Source: CAYMTR01 sp964393405 (GTDB taxonomy: Bacteria; Bacteroidota; Bacteroidia; Bacteroidales; Prolixibacteraceae). From it: a stretch of DNA of 64,000 bases. Shown in pieces: positions 54,746 through 63,705 of this stretch. Made by a program: the position numbers and the translations under genes. The stretch is from contig CAYMTR010000003.1 in NCBI GenBank assembly GCA_964393405.1, forward strand, positions 73,859 through 137,858, written 5' to 3'. The notes under the pieces are model-generated. The model did no database searches and was not told where the DNA came from. It saw only the letters and a program-made list of their open reading frames with translations. Within the stretch, counting starts at the first letter, position 1. Each line of letters begins with the position of its first letter.

Positions 54746-54776
54746 GAAAAGTAGAATCAGATAAATCTGATTCCAA
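54746..54776 (-). promoter_or_regulatory. nadB promoter with a 20-bp palindrome filling the spacer
   Basis: On the minus strand TTG (54776-54774) and TACTTTTC (54753-54746, 7 of 8 matches to TAnnTTTG) are separated by exactly 20 bp. Those 20 bp (54754-54773) are the perfect inverted repeat GAATCAGAT-AA-ATCTGATTC. Transcription would start near 54738, about 34 nt before the nadB ATG. A second -7-like TAAATTTG lies farther upstream (54860-54853) without a good -33. A repressor site is the natural reading; the protein is unknown. Confidence 0.65.
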
Positions 54777-55121
54777 GATCAAGAAACTCACTCATTTTTT
54801 CTAAAGCAGGGACTTAATTAATTCAAACCTGTCGACTGATTTAAAATTGTGGCAAATTTAAAAATATTAACTCTATTCAGCTGATTTGTGAGTTTATTTA
54901 TGAATTAATAACTGCAAGTTCGAAAAGAATTAATACTTCCTGTCTTTTGAAAGGGACAAACAAGGTAACAGATTAGTACCACATTCTTCATTTCTCCCAT
55001 TATAAAGGGAGAAAGGGCGAATGTGGTCCCTATGTGGTCCCTATGTGGTTGCCTTGTATCCAATACTAAAATTGGTACACAGTTTTTAAAAGTTCCACTA
55101 AAAAAAGTGCAATCTAAAATT
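54777..55121. other. Intergenic region between nadB promoter and the DUF5686 gene
   Basis: Outside the palindromic element at 54960-55057 I see no gene or other clear signal in this stretch. Confidence 0.45.
54960..55057. repeat. Nested palindromic element, copy 2
   Basis: ACAAGGTAAC (54960-54969) pairs with GGTTGCCTTGT (55047-55057), ACCACATTC (54978-54986) with GAATGTGGT (55019-55027), and TTTCTCCC (54991-54998) with GGGAGAAA (55007-55014). An 11-bp tandem ATGTGGTCCCT repeats from 55021 to about 55049. The words GTACCACATTC and AAAGGGAGAAAGG are shared exactly with the element at 14.1 kb. Confidence 0.7.
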
Positions 55122-57569
55122 TTAGAATGAAACGTCAACCCTGAACCTGAAGCCCATGCTCTTAACCCCAGGATTGTCGAGTTGTGACAACCTGAAAACT
55201 ACATCTGCTCTGAAGTACTGAAGTATATTTTCAATTCCGGCGCTCAGCTCAACATAGGGAATTCTTGCATCATGAAAGTCTCTTCTTAAATCGAGTATCT
55301 CGCTGTGCGATTCACTTAGATGGCTCCATAGTATTTTTGCTGAACAGACTTCCCTTAATCCTAATCTCTTGAGGAGAGGAACCCTATTGAAAAATAGTCC
55401 ATTAAGATGGTATTGAGCAAGGATGCTGGCAAACCTGTCTGAAGCGAACTCCAATTCGTTCATCATATTAAATGAATATATTGCATATCCAAGAGACTGG
55501 TCGGTACGGTGGGTTTCAAGCAGAGGAAATGGCACCTTGCCAAGAGTAATTCCAGATTCAAAAATATAATAAAACTTTGTAAGTCCCAAGCTAATATCAT
55601 GCCTTATAACTGCTCTGGCGTTGAGGTAATTGCCTGATTTTTCACCGGCAGTGAAATGCCCCCCGGTTATCAAAAAGTTAAAGCGTGGATAAATTGAGTT
55701 TAAATAATACCTTCGGCAGTAGTCGTCGGTTATTCTTTCTTCTTTTGTTAGTCTTAATCGTAGAGTTATTTCATCAGTTGTGATTGAGTTGACTGGTTCT
55801 TGTTTTAACAAGAAGGGTACAAATTTACCTGAATAGATTTTACGGTGACTGTAGCTCAATATATTATATGTACCGGGTTTCCATTCGTGATCGTATTCAA
55901 CCCTGTAACTAATTTCTCTGGAAAGTTGCTCAAGCGGTTTATTTGTGAAGAAAGCAGTTATCAGGTTGTCTTCGCCGGTCACCATCTGGTTTTCCTTAAT
56001 TAGAAATATACTTCTGTTATCTCCAATCTTTGATAGGTCATTGCGGTAATCTAAAGTCAGTATACGTCTGCTTTTTGTAGGAAACTTATATTTGAATCCT
56101 GCACCATACTTCCATTCTTTGTCGAGGGTGCCATATCCAATATGGCCGTAAAACATCTTATTTTTTGTGAATTGGGAGCTTGTTCGTCCTGATAAATTGA
56201 AGCGATATCCTTCAACAACATTAAGTTTAGCAAGTTCTAGATAGGGGCCAAGTTCAATATATTTGCCCGGAATATAGCCGGTAAGGAACATCCTTGTTAG
56301 GTTGTCGACTGCCTTAATCTTCCAGTCATTATTCATTGAATCGATTGAAGAAATTGCCTGTAGCTCTCTGACTGATAGTTCTTCAGGTCGTATTGAACTC
56401 ATGATGGTTCCACCTATGGATTCTTTTTTTAGAGGATTGATTGTTTCAAATAACGCTTCTTCTTCACCGGGGTTGATAGGTGGAAAATTTAAGATTACAT
56501 CACTGTAGATGCTTCTTTTATTCATAACTCCAGTGAAGTTAATGTCTATCAGTGAGTTGTCTTTGGTGATTTTAAGTTCAGCGTTTATTTCATTTAATTT
56601 GAGGTAGACCATTGAATCGTTTACAGGCGCAAATGTTTGATGTAGATCTATTTTGTTGACATAGTTGAGGTTCGCATCAACGGGAATTTTAGTTGTTATT
56701 TCCGAAAGGCACCAGAATTCATCAAGAACACTCATTTTCCCTTTAAAGGCTGGGTCTTTAGAGTTTTTTGGTGAAAACTCAATAATATATTCTTTACCAA
56801 GGTCAGTAGTAATACTGTCGGCTAGGTGGAAGTGGTAATAGATGAAAGCGTTGGAATGTAAGGGGCTTATGAAAGGTTTGTCGAGGAAATCAATGACATT
56901 TTTGTAAAAGTTGAATTCAATACTGAGGTTATTGGCATAGCCAGCGATGCTAATGTCTTTAAATAATCCAAGTCCTTCTTGGCTTTCAGCAATTATCTTT
57001 CCTTTTACAATATAAGGTTTTCGCTGTATAATATTTTGGGATACCTTTTCTGAGAAATAAACAGGCAAGCCCTTTTCAAGAGTTGAATCACCTTCAACAT
57101 TTCCCTTGGTTTTGAATAAAAGTTTTGTATATGTGTTACAAATTAGGGTATTAGCTCTTTCAGGGTCGTTTTTTGGTTTTCTGGCAATTACATTCCTCAT
57201 AATCCTAAAGGCCGGATTTTCAGAAGGGTGAATTATAATTTCGCTTAATTCAAAATCGGATGAAGTAAGGGCGATATTCAAATTTCTGTTGTTTTTTGCA
57301 GTCAGGAATATTTTTCGTTTTTCGTAGCCAATTGCTGAAATAATCAATGTGTCGGGCAGCTTGGGAACAGAAAGAGAAAAAGTTCCATCATTTTGTGAGA
57401 TGGTGCCTGTTTTTGATTCCTTAAGATAGATGTTAGAATATGGCACTGCGGAATTATTCGATTTATCGTAAACAGTACCGTTGAGGATGATCTTTTGCTG
57501 AGACCAAGCGGATAAGGATAAAATCAAATAAAAGAGTATTAAAATAAAAGGTTTTAGGTCGATTTTCAT
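55122..57569 (-). CDS. DUF5686 outer membrane protein with carboxypeptidase-regulatory-like domain
   Basis: The 815 residues have a signal peptide (FILILFYLILSLSAWSQ). A CarboxypepD_reg-like domain follows (about 28-110, LNGTVYDKSNNSAVPYSNIYL), then a middle region and a C-terminal half of alternating polar/aromatic strands that ends in aromatic residues (FRFRVDVSF), typical of outer membrane barrels. Members resemble TonB-dependent receptors without the plug; transport function is not established. It may be transcribed alone. Confidence 0.85.
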   Translation of the reverse strand: MKIDLKPFILILFYLILSLSAWSQQKIILNGTVYDKSNNSAVPYSNIYLKESKTGTISQNDGTFSLSVPKLPDTLIISAIGYEKRKIFLTAKNNRNLNIALTSSDFELSEIIIHPSENPAFRIMRNVIARKPKNDPERANTLICNTYTKLLFKTKGNVEGDSTLEKGLPVYFSEKVSQNIIQRKPYIVKGKIIAESQEGLGLFKDISIAGYANNLSIEFNFYKNVIDFLDKPFISPLHSNAFIYYHFHLADSITTDLGKEYIIEFSPKNSKDPAFKGKMSVLDEFWCLSEITTKIPVDANLNYVNKIDLHQTFAPVNDSMVYLKLNEINAELKITKDNSLIDINFTGVMNKRSIYSDVILNFPPINPGEEEALFETINPLKKESIGGTIMSSIRPEELSVRELQAISSIDSMNNDWKIKAVDNLTRMFLTGYIPGKYIELGPYLELAKLNVVEGYRFNLSGRTSSQFTKNKMFYGHIGYGTLDKEWKYGAGFKYKFPTKSRRILTLDYRNDLSKIGDNRSIFLIKENQMVTGEDNLITAFFTNKPLEQLSREISYRVEYDHEWKPGTYNILSYSHRKIYSGKFVPFLLKQEPVNSITTDEITLRLRLTKEERITDDYCRRYYLNSIYPRFNFLITGGHFTAGEKSGNYLNARAVIRHDISLGLTKFYYIFESGITLGKVPFPLLETHRTDQSLGYAIYSFNMMNELEFASDRFASILAQYHLNGLFFNRVPLLKRLGLREVCSAKILWSHLSESHSEILDLRRDFHDARIPYVELSAGIENILQYFRADVVFRLSQLDNPGVKSMGFRFRVDVSF

Positions 57570-57621
57570 TTTAAAGAATCGGATTCTTAGGGAATAAAGT
57601 TACATCAAAAATTGGATTTTT

Positions 57622-57659
57622 TATTAAAAAATGAGAAAGCCGTTTCGTCACGGCTTTCT
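57622..57659 (-). terminator. Terminator after ndk
   Basis: AGAAAGCCGT (57634-57643) pairs with ACGGCTTTCT (57650-57659) around 6 nt; on the minus strand a T-rich stretch follows. It is 22 bp past the ndk stop. Confidence 0.75.
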
Positions 57660-57680
57660 AAAATATTTGATTGTAAATGC

Positions 57681-58109
57681 TTACTCATTCAGCAGTAATT
57701 CATCAATAGAAAAAAACTGTTTCATTTCGATCATGGCATTTTCATCGCTATCGGAGCCATGTACTGCATTTTCTTCTTTAGATTTGGCATACATTTTTCT
57801 AATTGTGCCATATTTAGCCTGAGAGGGGTCGGTATTTCCTATGAGTTCCCTAAAATCGTTGACTGCATTTTCTTTTTGAAGAGCAGCAACAACAATAGGT
57901 CCGGAAGTCATAAATTTAATCAGACTTTCAAAAAAAGGTCTCTCTCTGTGAATTCCGTAAAAAGTTTCAGCTTTTGCCCGATCCATACGAGTCAATTTCA
58001 TTGCAACAATTTTAAAACCGTTTTTGTTAATTAACTCAAGAATAGATCCTAGATAATTCTTTTTAAATGCTGTAGGCTTTACTATGGTAAAAGTTAAATC
58101 GGTTCGCAT
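57681..58109 (-). CDS. ndk: Nucleoside diphosphate kinase
   Basis: Ndk balances nucleoside triphosphates through a phospho-histidine. The 142 residues show DLTFTIVKPTAFKKN, ERPFFESLIKFMTSGP and the catalytic His in NAVHGSDSDENA (about residue 117). It is divergent from nrnA across 61 bp. Confidence 0.95.
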   Translation of the reverse strand: MRTDLTFTIVKPTAFKKNYLGSILELINKNGFKIVAMKLTRMDRAKAETFYGIHRERPFFESLIKFMTSGPIVVAALQKENAVNDFRELIGNTDPSQAKYGTIRKMYAKSKEENAVHGSDSDENAMIEMKQFFSIDELLLNE

Positions 58110-58170
58110 AATTCTAATATTTATCGAGTCTGTTTAATAATCGTAAAATGAAATTTTATATTTGTAATTA

Positions 58171-59217
58171 ATGCAAGTTTACAAAATGAAAAGCGAAATC
58201 GGACAACATCAGATAAAGAGTTTTAAAGAAATTGTTGAAAAATCTGTTTCATCAATCATAATTACTCATGTAAATCCTGATGGGGATGCAATAGGCTCTG
58301 CGATAGCGTTGCACAAAGTTCTCAAAAATATGGGTAAGAATTCATCGGTTGTTATTCCTAATGAATTCCCTGAATTTTTACAATGGATGGAAGGAGTTGA
58401 TTGTATTATTGACTTTGAGAAAGATGCTGAAAAAGCTAAGAATACAATTCTTAAAGCAGATACTTTATTCTGTCTGGATTTTAATGATATCGAAAGAGTT
58501 GATGCTATAAAGGAGCATTTGAAAGACTTTTCCGGATCAAAGGTAATGATTGATCATCATCCTGATCCTAAAGCCAATTGCGATTTGTTAATATCTTGCA
58601 CATCAGTAAGTTCGACATGTGAACTTATCTTTAGAGTAATCGAGAAGGCCGGATACTATAAATTTCTTGACAAAGGAGCCGCTGATGCTATATATACAGG
58701 AATAATGACCGATACAGGTAATTTCAGCTATAATGCTTCTCAACCCGAAACATATCATATTATTGCTAAACTTTTAGAAATAGGGATAGACAAGGATCAG
58801 ATACATTCAAACGTTTATCATACTTTTTCGGAGGACAGGTGGAGGCTTATAGGGCACAGTTTGAAAGATAGAATGGTCATTCTACCGGAATACCGGAGTG
58901 GGTATATCAGTTTGAGCAAGGATGAATTAAATCAATTCAATTTTCAGCCCGGTGATACTGAAGGGCTTGTAAATTATCCTTTGATGGTAAAGGGGGTAGT
59001 ATTCTGTGTTCTGTTTTTGGAGAAAGATGATCAGGTAAAAGTTTCGCTTCGTTCAAAAGGTGACTTTTCGGTTAACGATTTTGCCAGGAAATATTATAAA
59101 GGGGGAGGGCATATAAATGCTTCAGGAGGAAGTTCATTATTGTCGCTGGAAGATACAGTAAATCAATTTGTAGCATTATTGTCAGAATATAAGGATAGTC
59201 TGTTGAATAGTTTTTAG
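58171..59217 (+). CDS. nrnA: DHH phosphoesterase, NrnA-type oligoribonuclease/pAp phosphatase
   Basis: NrnA degrades short oligoribonucleotides and dephosphorylates pAp. The 348 residues have the DHH motifs ITHVNPDGDAIGSAI, FCLDFND, MIDHHPDP and MTDTGNFSY, and the DHHA1 end GGGHINASGG. An ATG at 58186 (MKSEIGQHQ) is an equally good start, because a -7-like TATATTTG at 58157-58164 would place the RNA start close to 58171. The next gene begins 11 bp after the stop. Confidence 0.92.
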   Translation: MQVYKMKSEIGQHQIKSFKEIVEKSVSSIIITHVNPDGDAIGSAIALHKVLKNMGKNSSVVIPNEFPEFLQWMEGVDCIIDFEKDAEKAKNTILKADTLFCLDFNDIERVDAIKEHLKDFSGSKVMIDHHPDPKANCDLLISCTSVSSTCELIFRVIEKAGYYKFLDKGAADAIYTGIMTDTGNFSYNASQPETYHIIAKLLEIGIDKDQIHSNVYHTFSEDRWRLIGHSLKDRMVILPEYRSGYISLSKDELNQFNFQPGDTEGLVNYPLMVKGVVFCVLFLEKDDQVKVSLRSKGDFSVNDFARKYYKGGGHINASGGSSLLSLEDTVNQFVALLSEYKDSLLNSF

Positions 59218-59227
59218 AAATTAAGAA

Positions 59228-60310
59228 GTGAAAAGATCAGACCTTATAAAAAAGTTACTTCCGGGGTTAATTCCTTTGTTTGTTTTTATTATCGCCGATG
59301 AAATTTGGGGTACTAAGGTTGGACTTATCGTAGCTCTTTCTATAGGTATTGCTGAGCTTGTATACACTTTCATAAAAGAAAAAAGATTTGATAAATTCAT
59401 TATCCTTGACACTTCATTATTAGTAGCTCTTGGGGGAGTATCTCTATTGCTGGAAAATGAAATTTTCTTCAAGATAAAACCCGCTGTGATAGAATTGATT
59501 TTATGTGCGATTCTTGCTTTATCTGCATTTACGAAATTTGATATTGTAGGCGGTATGTCGATGAGGTATATGAAGGGGCTTGAGATTACCGATGAGGTGC
59601 AAAAGAAATTCAAAAGCACACTTAAGGTGATGTTTTTGATTTTCAGTATCCATACACTACTTATTATTTATTCGGCTTTTTTTATGTCGAAAGAAGCCTG
59701 GGCTTTTATAAGCGGAGGTTTGTTCTACATTCTTTTTGGCATTTATTTCGTCTATGAATTTCTCCATCAGAAGAGAGTTGCAAAAAAACAGATTGTTGAA
59801 GCACATGAAGATGAAGAGTGGCTTCCGATTGTTGACGAAGAGGGGAAGGTTACCGGCAAGGCCTTGAGGTCTGTTTGCCACAGCGGGAAAAAATATCTTC
59901 ATCCTGTGGTACATTTGCATGTAATGAACCCTCATAAAAATCTTTACCTTCAAAAGAGACCTGATACGAAGCTAATTCAACCCGGCAAGTGGGATACAGC
60001 AGTTGGAGGTCACATTGCATTTGGTGAAGATGTGAAGACTGCCTTACAGCGTGAAGCTTGGGAAGAGATAGGCTTGCAAAACTTTTCAGCAAAACCACTT
60101 GGCAATTATATATTTGAAAGTGAGATAGAGAGAGAAATGGTTTATTCTTTTATTTCATATGATTACAAAAATATACATCTTCATTCAGAAGAAGTTACAG
60201 AAGGTAGATTCTGGAGTAAAAAGCAAATAGAAGATAACCTTGGCAAAGGAATATTCACCCCGAATTTTGAAATGGAATATAAAAATCAACTAAGGGATAA
60301 GATATTCTAA
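59228..60310 (+). CDS. Fusion of a YciB/IspZ-like membrane domain and a Nudix hydrolase
   Basis: The start is the GTG at 59228 (MKRSDLIKK). The first half (about 1-185) has five to six hydrophobic helices and resembles the septation protein A family (for example GLIPLFVFIIADEIWG, LILCAILALSAFTKF). The second half (about 200-355) is a Nudix domain with a complete box, G-x5-E-x7-REAWEEIG (GGHIAFGE...QREAWEEIGL). It opens with a segment like isopentenyl-diphosphate isomerase relatives (LPIVDEEGKVTGKALRSVCH). The combination implies membrane-tethered hydrolysis of an unknown nucleotide-like substrate. It follows nrnA by 11 bp. Confidence 0.78.
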   Translation: MKRSDLIKKLLPGLIPLFVFIIADEIWGTKVGLIVALSIGIAELVYTFIKEKRFDKFIILDTSLLVALGGVSLLLENEIFFKIKPAVIELILCAILALSAFTKFDIVGGMSMRYMKGLEITDEVQKKFKSTLKVMFLIFSIHTLLIIYSAFFMSKEAWAFISGGLFYILFGIYFVYEFLHQKRVAKKQIVEAHEDEEWLPIVDEEGKVTGKALRSVCHSGKKYLHPVVHLHVMNPHKNLYLQKRPDTKLIQPGKWDTAVGGHIAFGEDVKTALQREAWEEIGLQNFSAKPLGNYIFESEIEREMVYSFISYDYKNIHLHSEEVTEGRFWSKKQIEDNLGKGIFTPNFEMEYKNQLRDKIF

Positions 60311-60313
60311 AAA

Positions 60314-61018
60314 TTATTTTCCAATCAGGAATATAGCAGGTCTTTTATTTAAATCCGGAATATTTTTTTTCCATTCCCTGATATTCATGGTTTTAATAAA
60401 CTCAGTTTCAAGAGTAAGGTCACAGGCAATACAAAGCATTGTTTTCTCGTCGAGCGACCTGACAAGGTCATTTATAAGGTTGTTATTTCTGTAAGGAGTT
60501 TCAATAAAAATTTGTGTCTGATCTTCATAAAAAACTCTGTGTTCAAGATGTTTAATAGCTTTGCCTCTTGCAGGGTGTTTAACAGGAATGTATCCAGAGA
60601 ATGCGAAATTCTGTCCGTTAAGACCAGAAGCCATAAGTGAAAGGAGGATTGATGAAGGTCCGACAAAAGGTTTAACTTGAATTCCTTTCTGGTGAGCAAC
60701 CCTGACAGCATCTGACCCCGGATCGGCTATACCGGGACATCCGGCTTCAGAAATAACTCCTACATCTTCTCCAGTTTCTGTAACTGAAAGGAATTCAACC
60801 ATGTCGGTGTAGCGAGTGCGTTTATTGATCTCGTGAAAAATCAAATTATCAATAACGATATCCTTATCGATTTTCTTAAGAAACCTACGGGCAGTTCTTT
60901 CATCTTCTACCAAAAAGTATTTGATTGATGTTATAACGGGTTTGATGTCAGACGGTAAAACATTATAAGGATTTTCATCGCCTAAAGTAGTTGGTATAAG
61001 AATAAGCTTTCCTGCCAT
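60314..61018 (-). CDS. RsmI-like SAM-dependent methyltransferase (tetrapyrrole methylase fold)
   Basis: The 234 residues have the TP_methylase features LILIPTTLGDENPYNVLP, the glycine-rich VGVISEAGCPGIADPGS and KPFVGPSSILLSLMASGL. RsmI 2'-O-methylates C1402 of 16S rRNA; members of this shorter subfamily occur in Bacteroidota beside a genuine RsmI, so the exact target is uncertain. It converges with the Nudix fusion with a 3-bp gap and diverges from the MBL gene. Confidence 0.82.
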   Translation of the reverse strand: MAGKLILIPTTLGDENPYNVLPSDIKPVITSIKYFLVEDERTARRFLKKIDKDIVIDNLIFHEINKRTRYTDMVEFLSVTETGEDVGVISEAGCPGIADPGSDAVRVAHQKGIQVKPFVGPSSILLSLMASGLNGQNFAFSGYIPVKHPARGKAIKHLEHRVFYEDQTQIFIETPYRNNNLINDLVRSLDEKTMLCIACDLTLETEFIKTMNIREWKKNIPDLNKRPAIFLIGK

Positions 61019-61034
61019 AATTTTTAATTTGGCT

Positions 61035-61066
61035 CAAAAATACATCAAATATGGTGGAAACATCAA
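61035..61066 (-). promoter_or_regulatory. Promoter of the RsmI-like gene
   Basis: On the minus strand TTG (61066-61064), a 21-bp spacer and TATTTTTG (61042-61035) fit the Bacteroidota consensus; the ATG at 61018 follows about 10 nt after the expected RNA start. Confidence 0.6.
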
Positions 61067-61106
61067 ATGAGGAAGTTATTTTTGTATCAATTAACAGATA
61101 AAAGAA

Positions 61107-61868
61107 TTGAAAGTTAAATTTTTAGGTACCGGAACTTCACAAGGAGTTCCTGTTGTAGCATGTAATTGTGATGTTTGCCATTCTTCCGATGAGAAAGATA
61201 AAAGGTTGAGGTCGTCAATATTAATTGAAGTTGATGGACTTACTTTAGTTATTGATGCAGGTCCTGATTTCAGACAACAGATGTTAAGGGCTGACGTAAA
61301 AAGGTTATCAGCAATTTTACTGACCCATGAGCATTACGATCATATTGCAGGGCTTGACGAAATAAGGTCTTATAACTGGATTCAAAAACATGCAACAGAT
61401 ATTTATGCTGAAAAAAGGGTACAAGAGTCGGTTAAAAAAGTTTTTTCGTATGTTTTCGAGAATAACCCTTATCCGGGTATTCCTCAAATGAACTTGATAG
61501 AGTTAGATGGAGCGCCTTTTAATATAAAGAGAACAAATATTATTCCTATAAGAGGATATCACCATAAGTTGCCTGTATTTGGATACAGGGTTAAAGATTT
61601 TGCATATTTGACTGACATAAAAGCAATCAGGGAAAAAGAACTTGAAAAGTTAAAAGGCTTGAAGATCCTTGTTGTAAATGCTTTGAGAAAACAGACACAT
61701 TTGACGCACATGACTCTTGATGAGGCCCTTGAGCTTATTAATATGTTAGAACCCGAAGAGTCCTACTTAACACATGTTAGCCATCAGATGGGAAGGCAAA
61801 GTGAAATATCTAAAGAGTTGCCGGGTAATGTGCATTTCGCTTATGATGGTTTAGAGCTTGATTTATAA
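61107..61868 (+). CDS. MBL-fold metallohydrolase (PhnP-like)
   Basis: The gene uses a TTG start at 61107; no ATG exists before the conserved opening KVKFLGTGTSQGVPV. The 253 residues contain the Cys-rich insertion CNCDVCHSSDEKD typical of PhnP relatives, the metal motif LTHEHYDHIAGLDE, and FAYLTDIKAI and SYLTHVSHQMG for the remaining ligands. PhnP-type enzymes are phosphodiesterases, for example on cyclic ribose phosphates; the substrate here is not known. It overlaps the convergent MFS gene by 28 bp. Confidence 0.87.
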   Translation: MKVKFLGTGTSQGVPVVACNCDVCHSSDEKDKRLRSSILIEVDGLTLVIDAGPDFRQQMLRADVKRLSAILLTHEHYDHIAGLDEIRSYNWIQKHATDIYAEKRVQESVKKVFSYVFENNPYPGIPQMNLIELDGAPFNIKRTNIIPIRGYHHKLPVFGYRVKDFAYLTDIKAIREKELEKLKGLKILVVNALRKQTHLTHMTLDEALELINMLEPEESYLTHVSHQMGRQSEISKELPGNVHFAYDGLELDL

Positions 61869-63028
61869 AAATAGGTGAAGTAATAAAGTAAAGCACCTGA
61901 TAATAAAAATATTATACCTGCAGAAAAGAACCCTGTTTTTAGAGAAAATTTATCGATAGTCCATCCTAAAAGAGGTCCCAGCATTGCGAAAAATATTCTT
62001 ATGAACATGTCTCGAAGAGAAAGTACGGTTGCCCTGATATCAGAATTGATAAGTGAGTGGACATAATCTTTCAAAACCGGAGTCGCAATTCCTCGTATAA
62101 TATAAATGACAAAAATTAAAATTAAAGCAAAATAGTTTATTGTCAATCCTGTTAAAATAAATCCCAGAGATATTGAAATAAAAATGAAGCCTGTAGCCTG
62201 TTTTTCTGAAAAAAGGCTTTCTATTTTATGTGCAAAGAAGGAAGAGGTTCCGGCAGTAAGATTTAGCACAGTCCAGACGACACCAAATAAAGCAAGGGGT
62301 AGATTGATTTCAATTAGCAGTGGTTGGATTAGCCATGCAAAAATCAATGTGGCAGAACCGATTAGAGATGAAAATAAGATAAAATTCCGCAATCTTGAGT
62401 GATCTATCAGTGAATATTTTAGAACCTTAAAAATGTCGCTGAATCCCTTTTTCCTATTTTTGATGCTATATTCCGGTTCATACAAGGTGAGGGCAGCAGG
62501 AATAGAAATCAGGGCGACAAATACCTGTGCAATAAAAGGAGTTCTTAAACTAATAAGAGCAAGCAGACCACCGAATATGCCAGCAGCGGCTTCTGAAAAA
62601 TTACCTACAGAAATAACTCTTCCTTCGTATTTAATATATTCACTTTCGCGGTTTTCATTTTTTAGAGAATCATAAAGCATAGCTGAGTCAGCTCCAGAGA
62701 TAAAGCTTTGGCCAATACCAAGAACCAGTTCGGCGACAAGGAACTGCCAGAATCCGAAGGAAAAGCTATAGAAAGAAAATCCTAAGGCAGTAAGTAATGA
62801 GCCGATAATCAATGTTTTTTTTCTTCCGAGGACATCGGCGAAATAGCCAGAAGGAATCTCGATTGCAACGATAGCAATGGAATAAACAGATTTGAGCCAG
62901 AATATTTCAGTCATTGAAAGACCGTTGTCCTGAAAGAAAAGGACGATTATAGGCATGATAAGTGAAAACCACTTAGCAGTTTTGATTATATAGAGGCGAA
63001 ATATGTTACCCTTAAGCTTATCAGACAT
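61841..63028 (-). CDS. Major facilitator superfamily transporter
   Basis: The 395 residues have about twelve hydrophobic helices and the MFS loop motif GYFADVLGRKKTLIIGSLL between helices 2 and 3. The N-half contains FISGADSAMLYDSLKNENRE, a segment common in predicted drug or sugar efflux proteins of Bacteria. No substrate can be inferred. Its C-terminus overlaps the MBL gene by 28 bp. Confidence 0.88.
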   Translation of the reverse strand: MSDKLKGNIFRLYIIKTAKWFSLIMPIIVLFFQDNGLSMTEIFWLKSVYSIAIVAIEIPSGYFADVLGRKKTLIIGSLLTALGFSFYSFSFGFWQFLVAELVLGIGQSFISGADSAMLYDSLKNENRESEYIKYEGRVISVGNFSEAAAGIFGGLLALISLRTPFIAQVFVALISIPAALTLYEPEYSIKNRKKGFSDIFKVLKYSLIDHSRLRNFILFSSLIGSATLIFAWLIQPLLIEINLPLALFGVVWTVLNLTAGTSSFFAHKIESLFSEKQATGFIFISISLGFILTGLTINYFALILIFVIYIIRGIATPVLKDYVHSLINSDIRATVLSLRDMFIRIFFAMLGPLLGWTIDKFSLKTGFFSAGIIFLLSGALLYYFTYFYKSSSKPS

Positions 63029-63099
63029 ATTCGCAAAAATATCAATTACGTTATAAAATTGGGTGAGTTATTCAATATCTTATTGAAAAAAACCAATGA

Positions 63100-63620
63100 T
63101 TAATTAACTGCTAATTTATAACTGACAATAATATTCCACATATATTTCATATCTGGAGGGCATTTAAAAGACATTGCATCAATTCCACAAACCCAGTTAA
63201 GATTGTCGTTATTGTCTTCAAGATAAGTAGTGCAGGGTTGTGTAGCGACGGCACCGAATCTCCATGTTAAGGAAGTAATACGATCGGAGTCGATTGTAAA
63301 AGGGCTAATTGTTTCACCCGTATCATCTAACACGAAAATTTGATTGGAATCGACAGAGAAGTTGCCTCCGGTTGTGAGAAAGTCATCAGGAGCCCATGCC
63401 TAGCTACCTTCATCACATTCTTTCAGGTAGCTGCCCATTGTTTAGAGTAATTCATAAGTAACGGAAGGGTCAGATATTAGTTGACAGTGGCGATAAAAAT
63501 TGTTTTTAAAAGAGATTCTTATACTTGAATATTCACCTACAGGCAACTCAATGGAATTGAAAACATAATCTTCAATTTTTTTTTGATTTAAAGGAGGCAA
63601 GAAGAATTTTTTTGAGAGGA
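63100..63620 (-). pseudogene. Decayed gene for an unknown protein, two in-frame stops
   Basis: One minus-strand frame reads as protein-like sequence from about 63620 to the stop at 63102-63100 but is interrupted by TAA (63444-63442) and TAG (63402-63400). Upstream of the stops it includes IEDYVFNSIELPVGEYSS, between them TMGSYLKECDEGS, and after them AWAPDDFLTTGGNFSV and later PCTTYLEDNNDNLNWVCG. Continuity of style across both stops suggests a former secreted protein of 170 or more residues, not chance. The last part (63100-63333) could be translated from a GTG, but it would be a fragment. The family is not recognised. Confidence 0.6.
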
Positions 63621-63651
63621 AATAAAAAAAGCCTCATAGAGGCGGAAAATT

Positions 63652-63678
63652 AGAACCTAATCTTCGATTAAGGTTCTT
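63652..63678 (-). terminator. Hairpin after the small ORF
   Basis: On the minus strand AGAACCTTAATC (63678-63667) pairs with GATTAGGTTCT (63662-63652) with one bulged base and a 3-nt loop; only a short T-run follows. It lies 28 bp after the small membrane ORF. Confidence 0.5.
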
Positions 63679-63705
63679 CGTAAAAGTAAATATTACGATT
63701 TATAA

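Noticed and set aside
63100..63333. Intact 77-residue gene starting with GTG.
   Set aside because: The same frame continues upstream as protein-like sequence broken by two stops, so it is better described as the end of a decayed gene.
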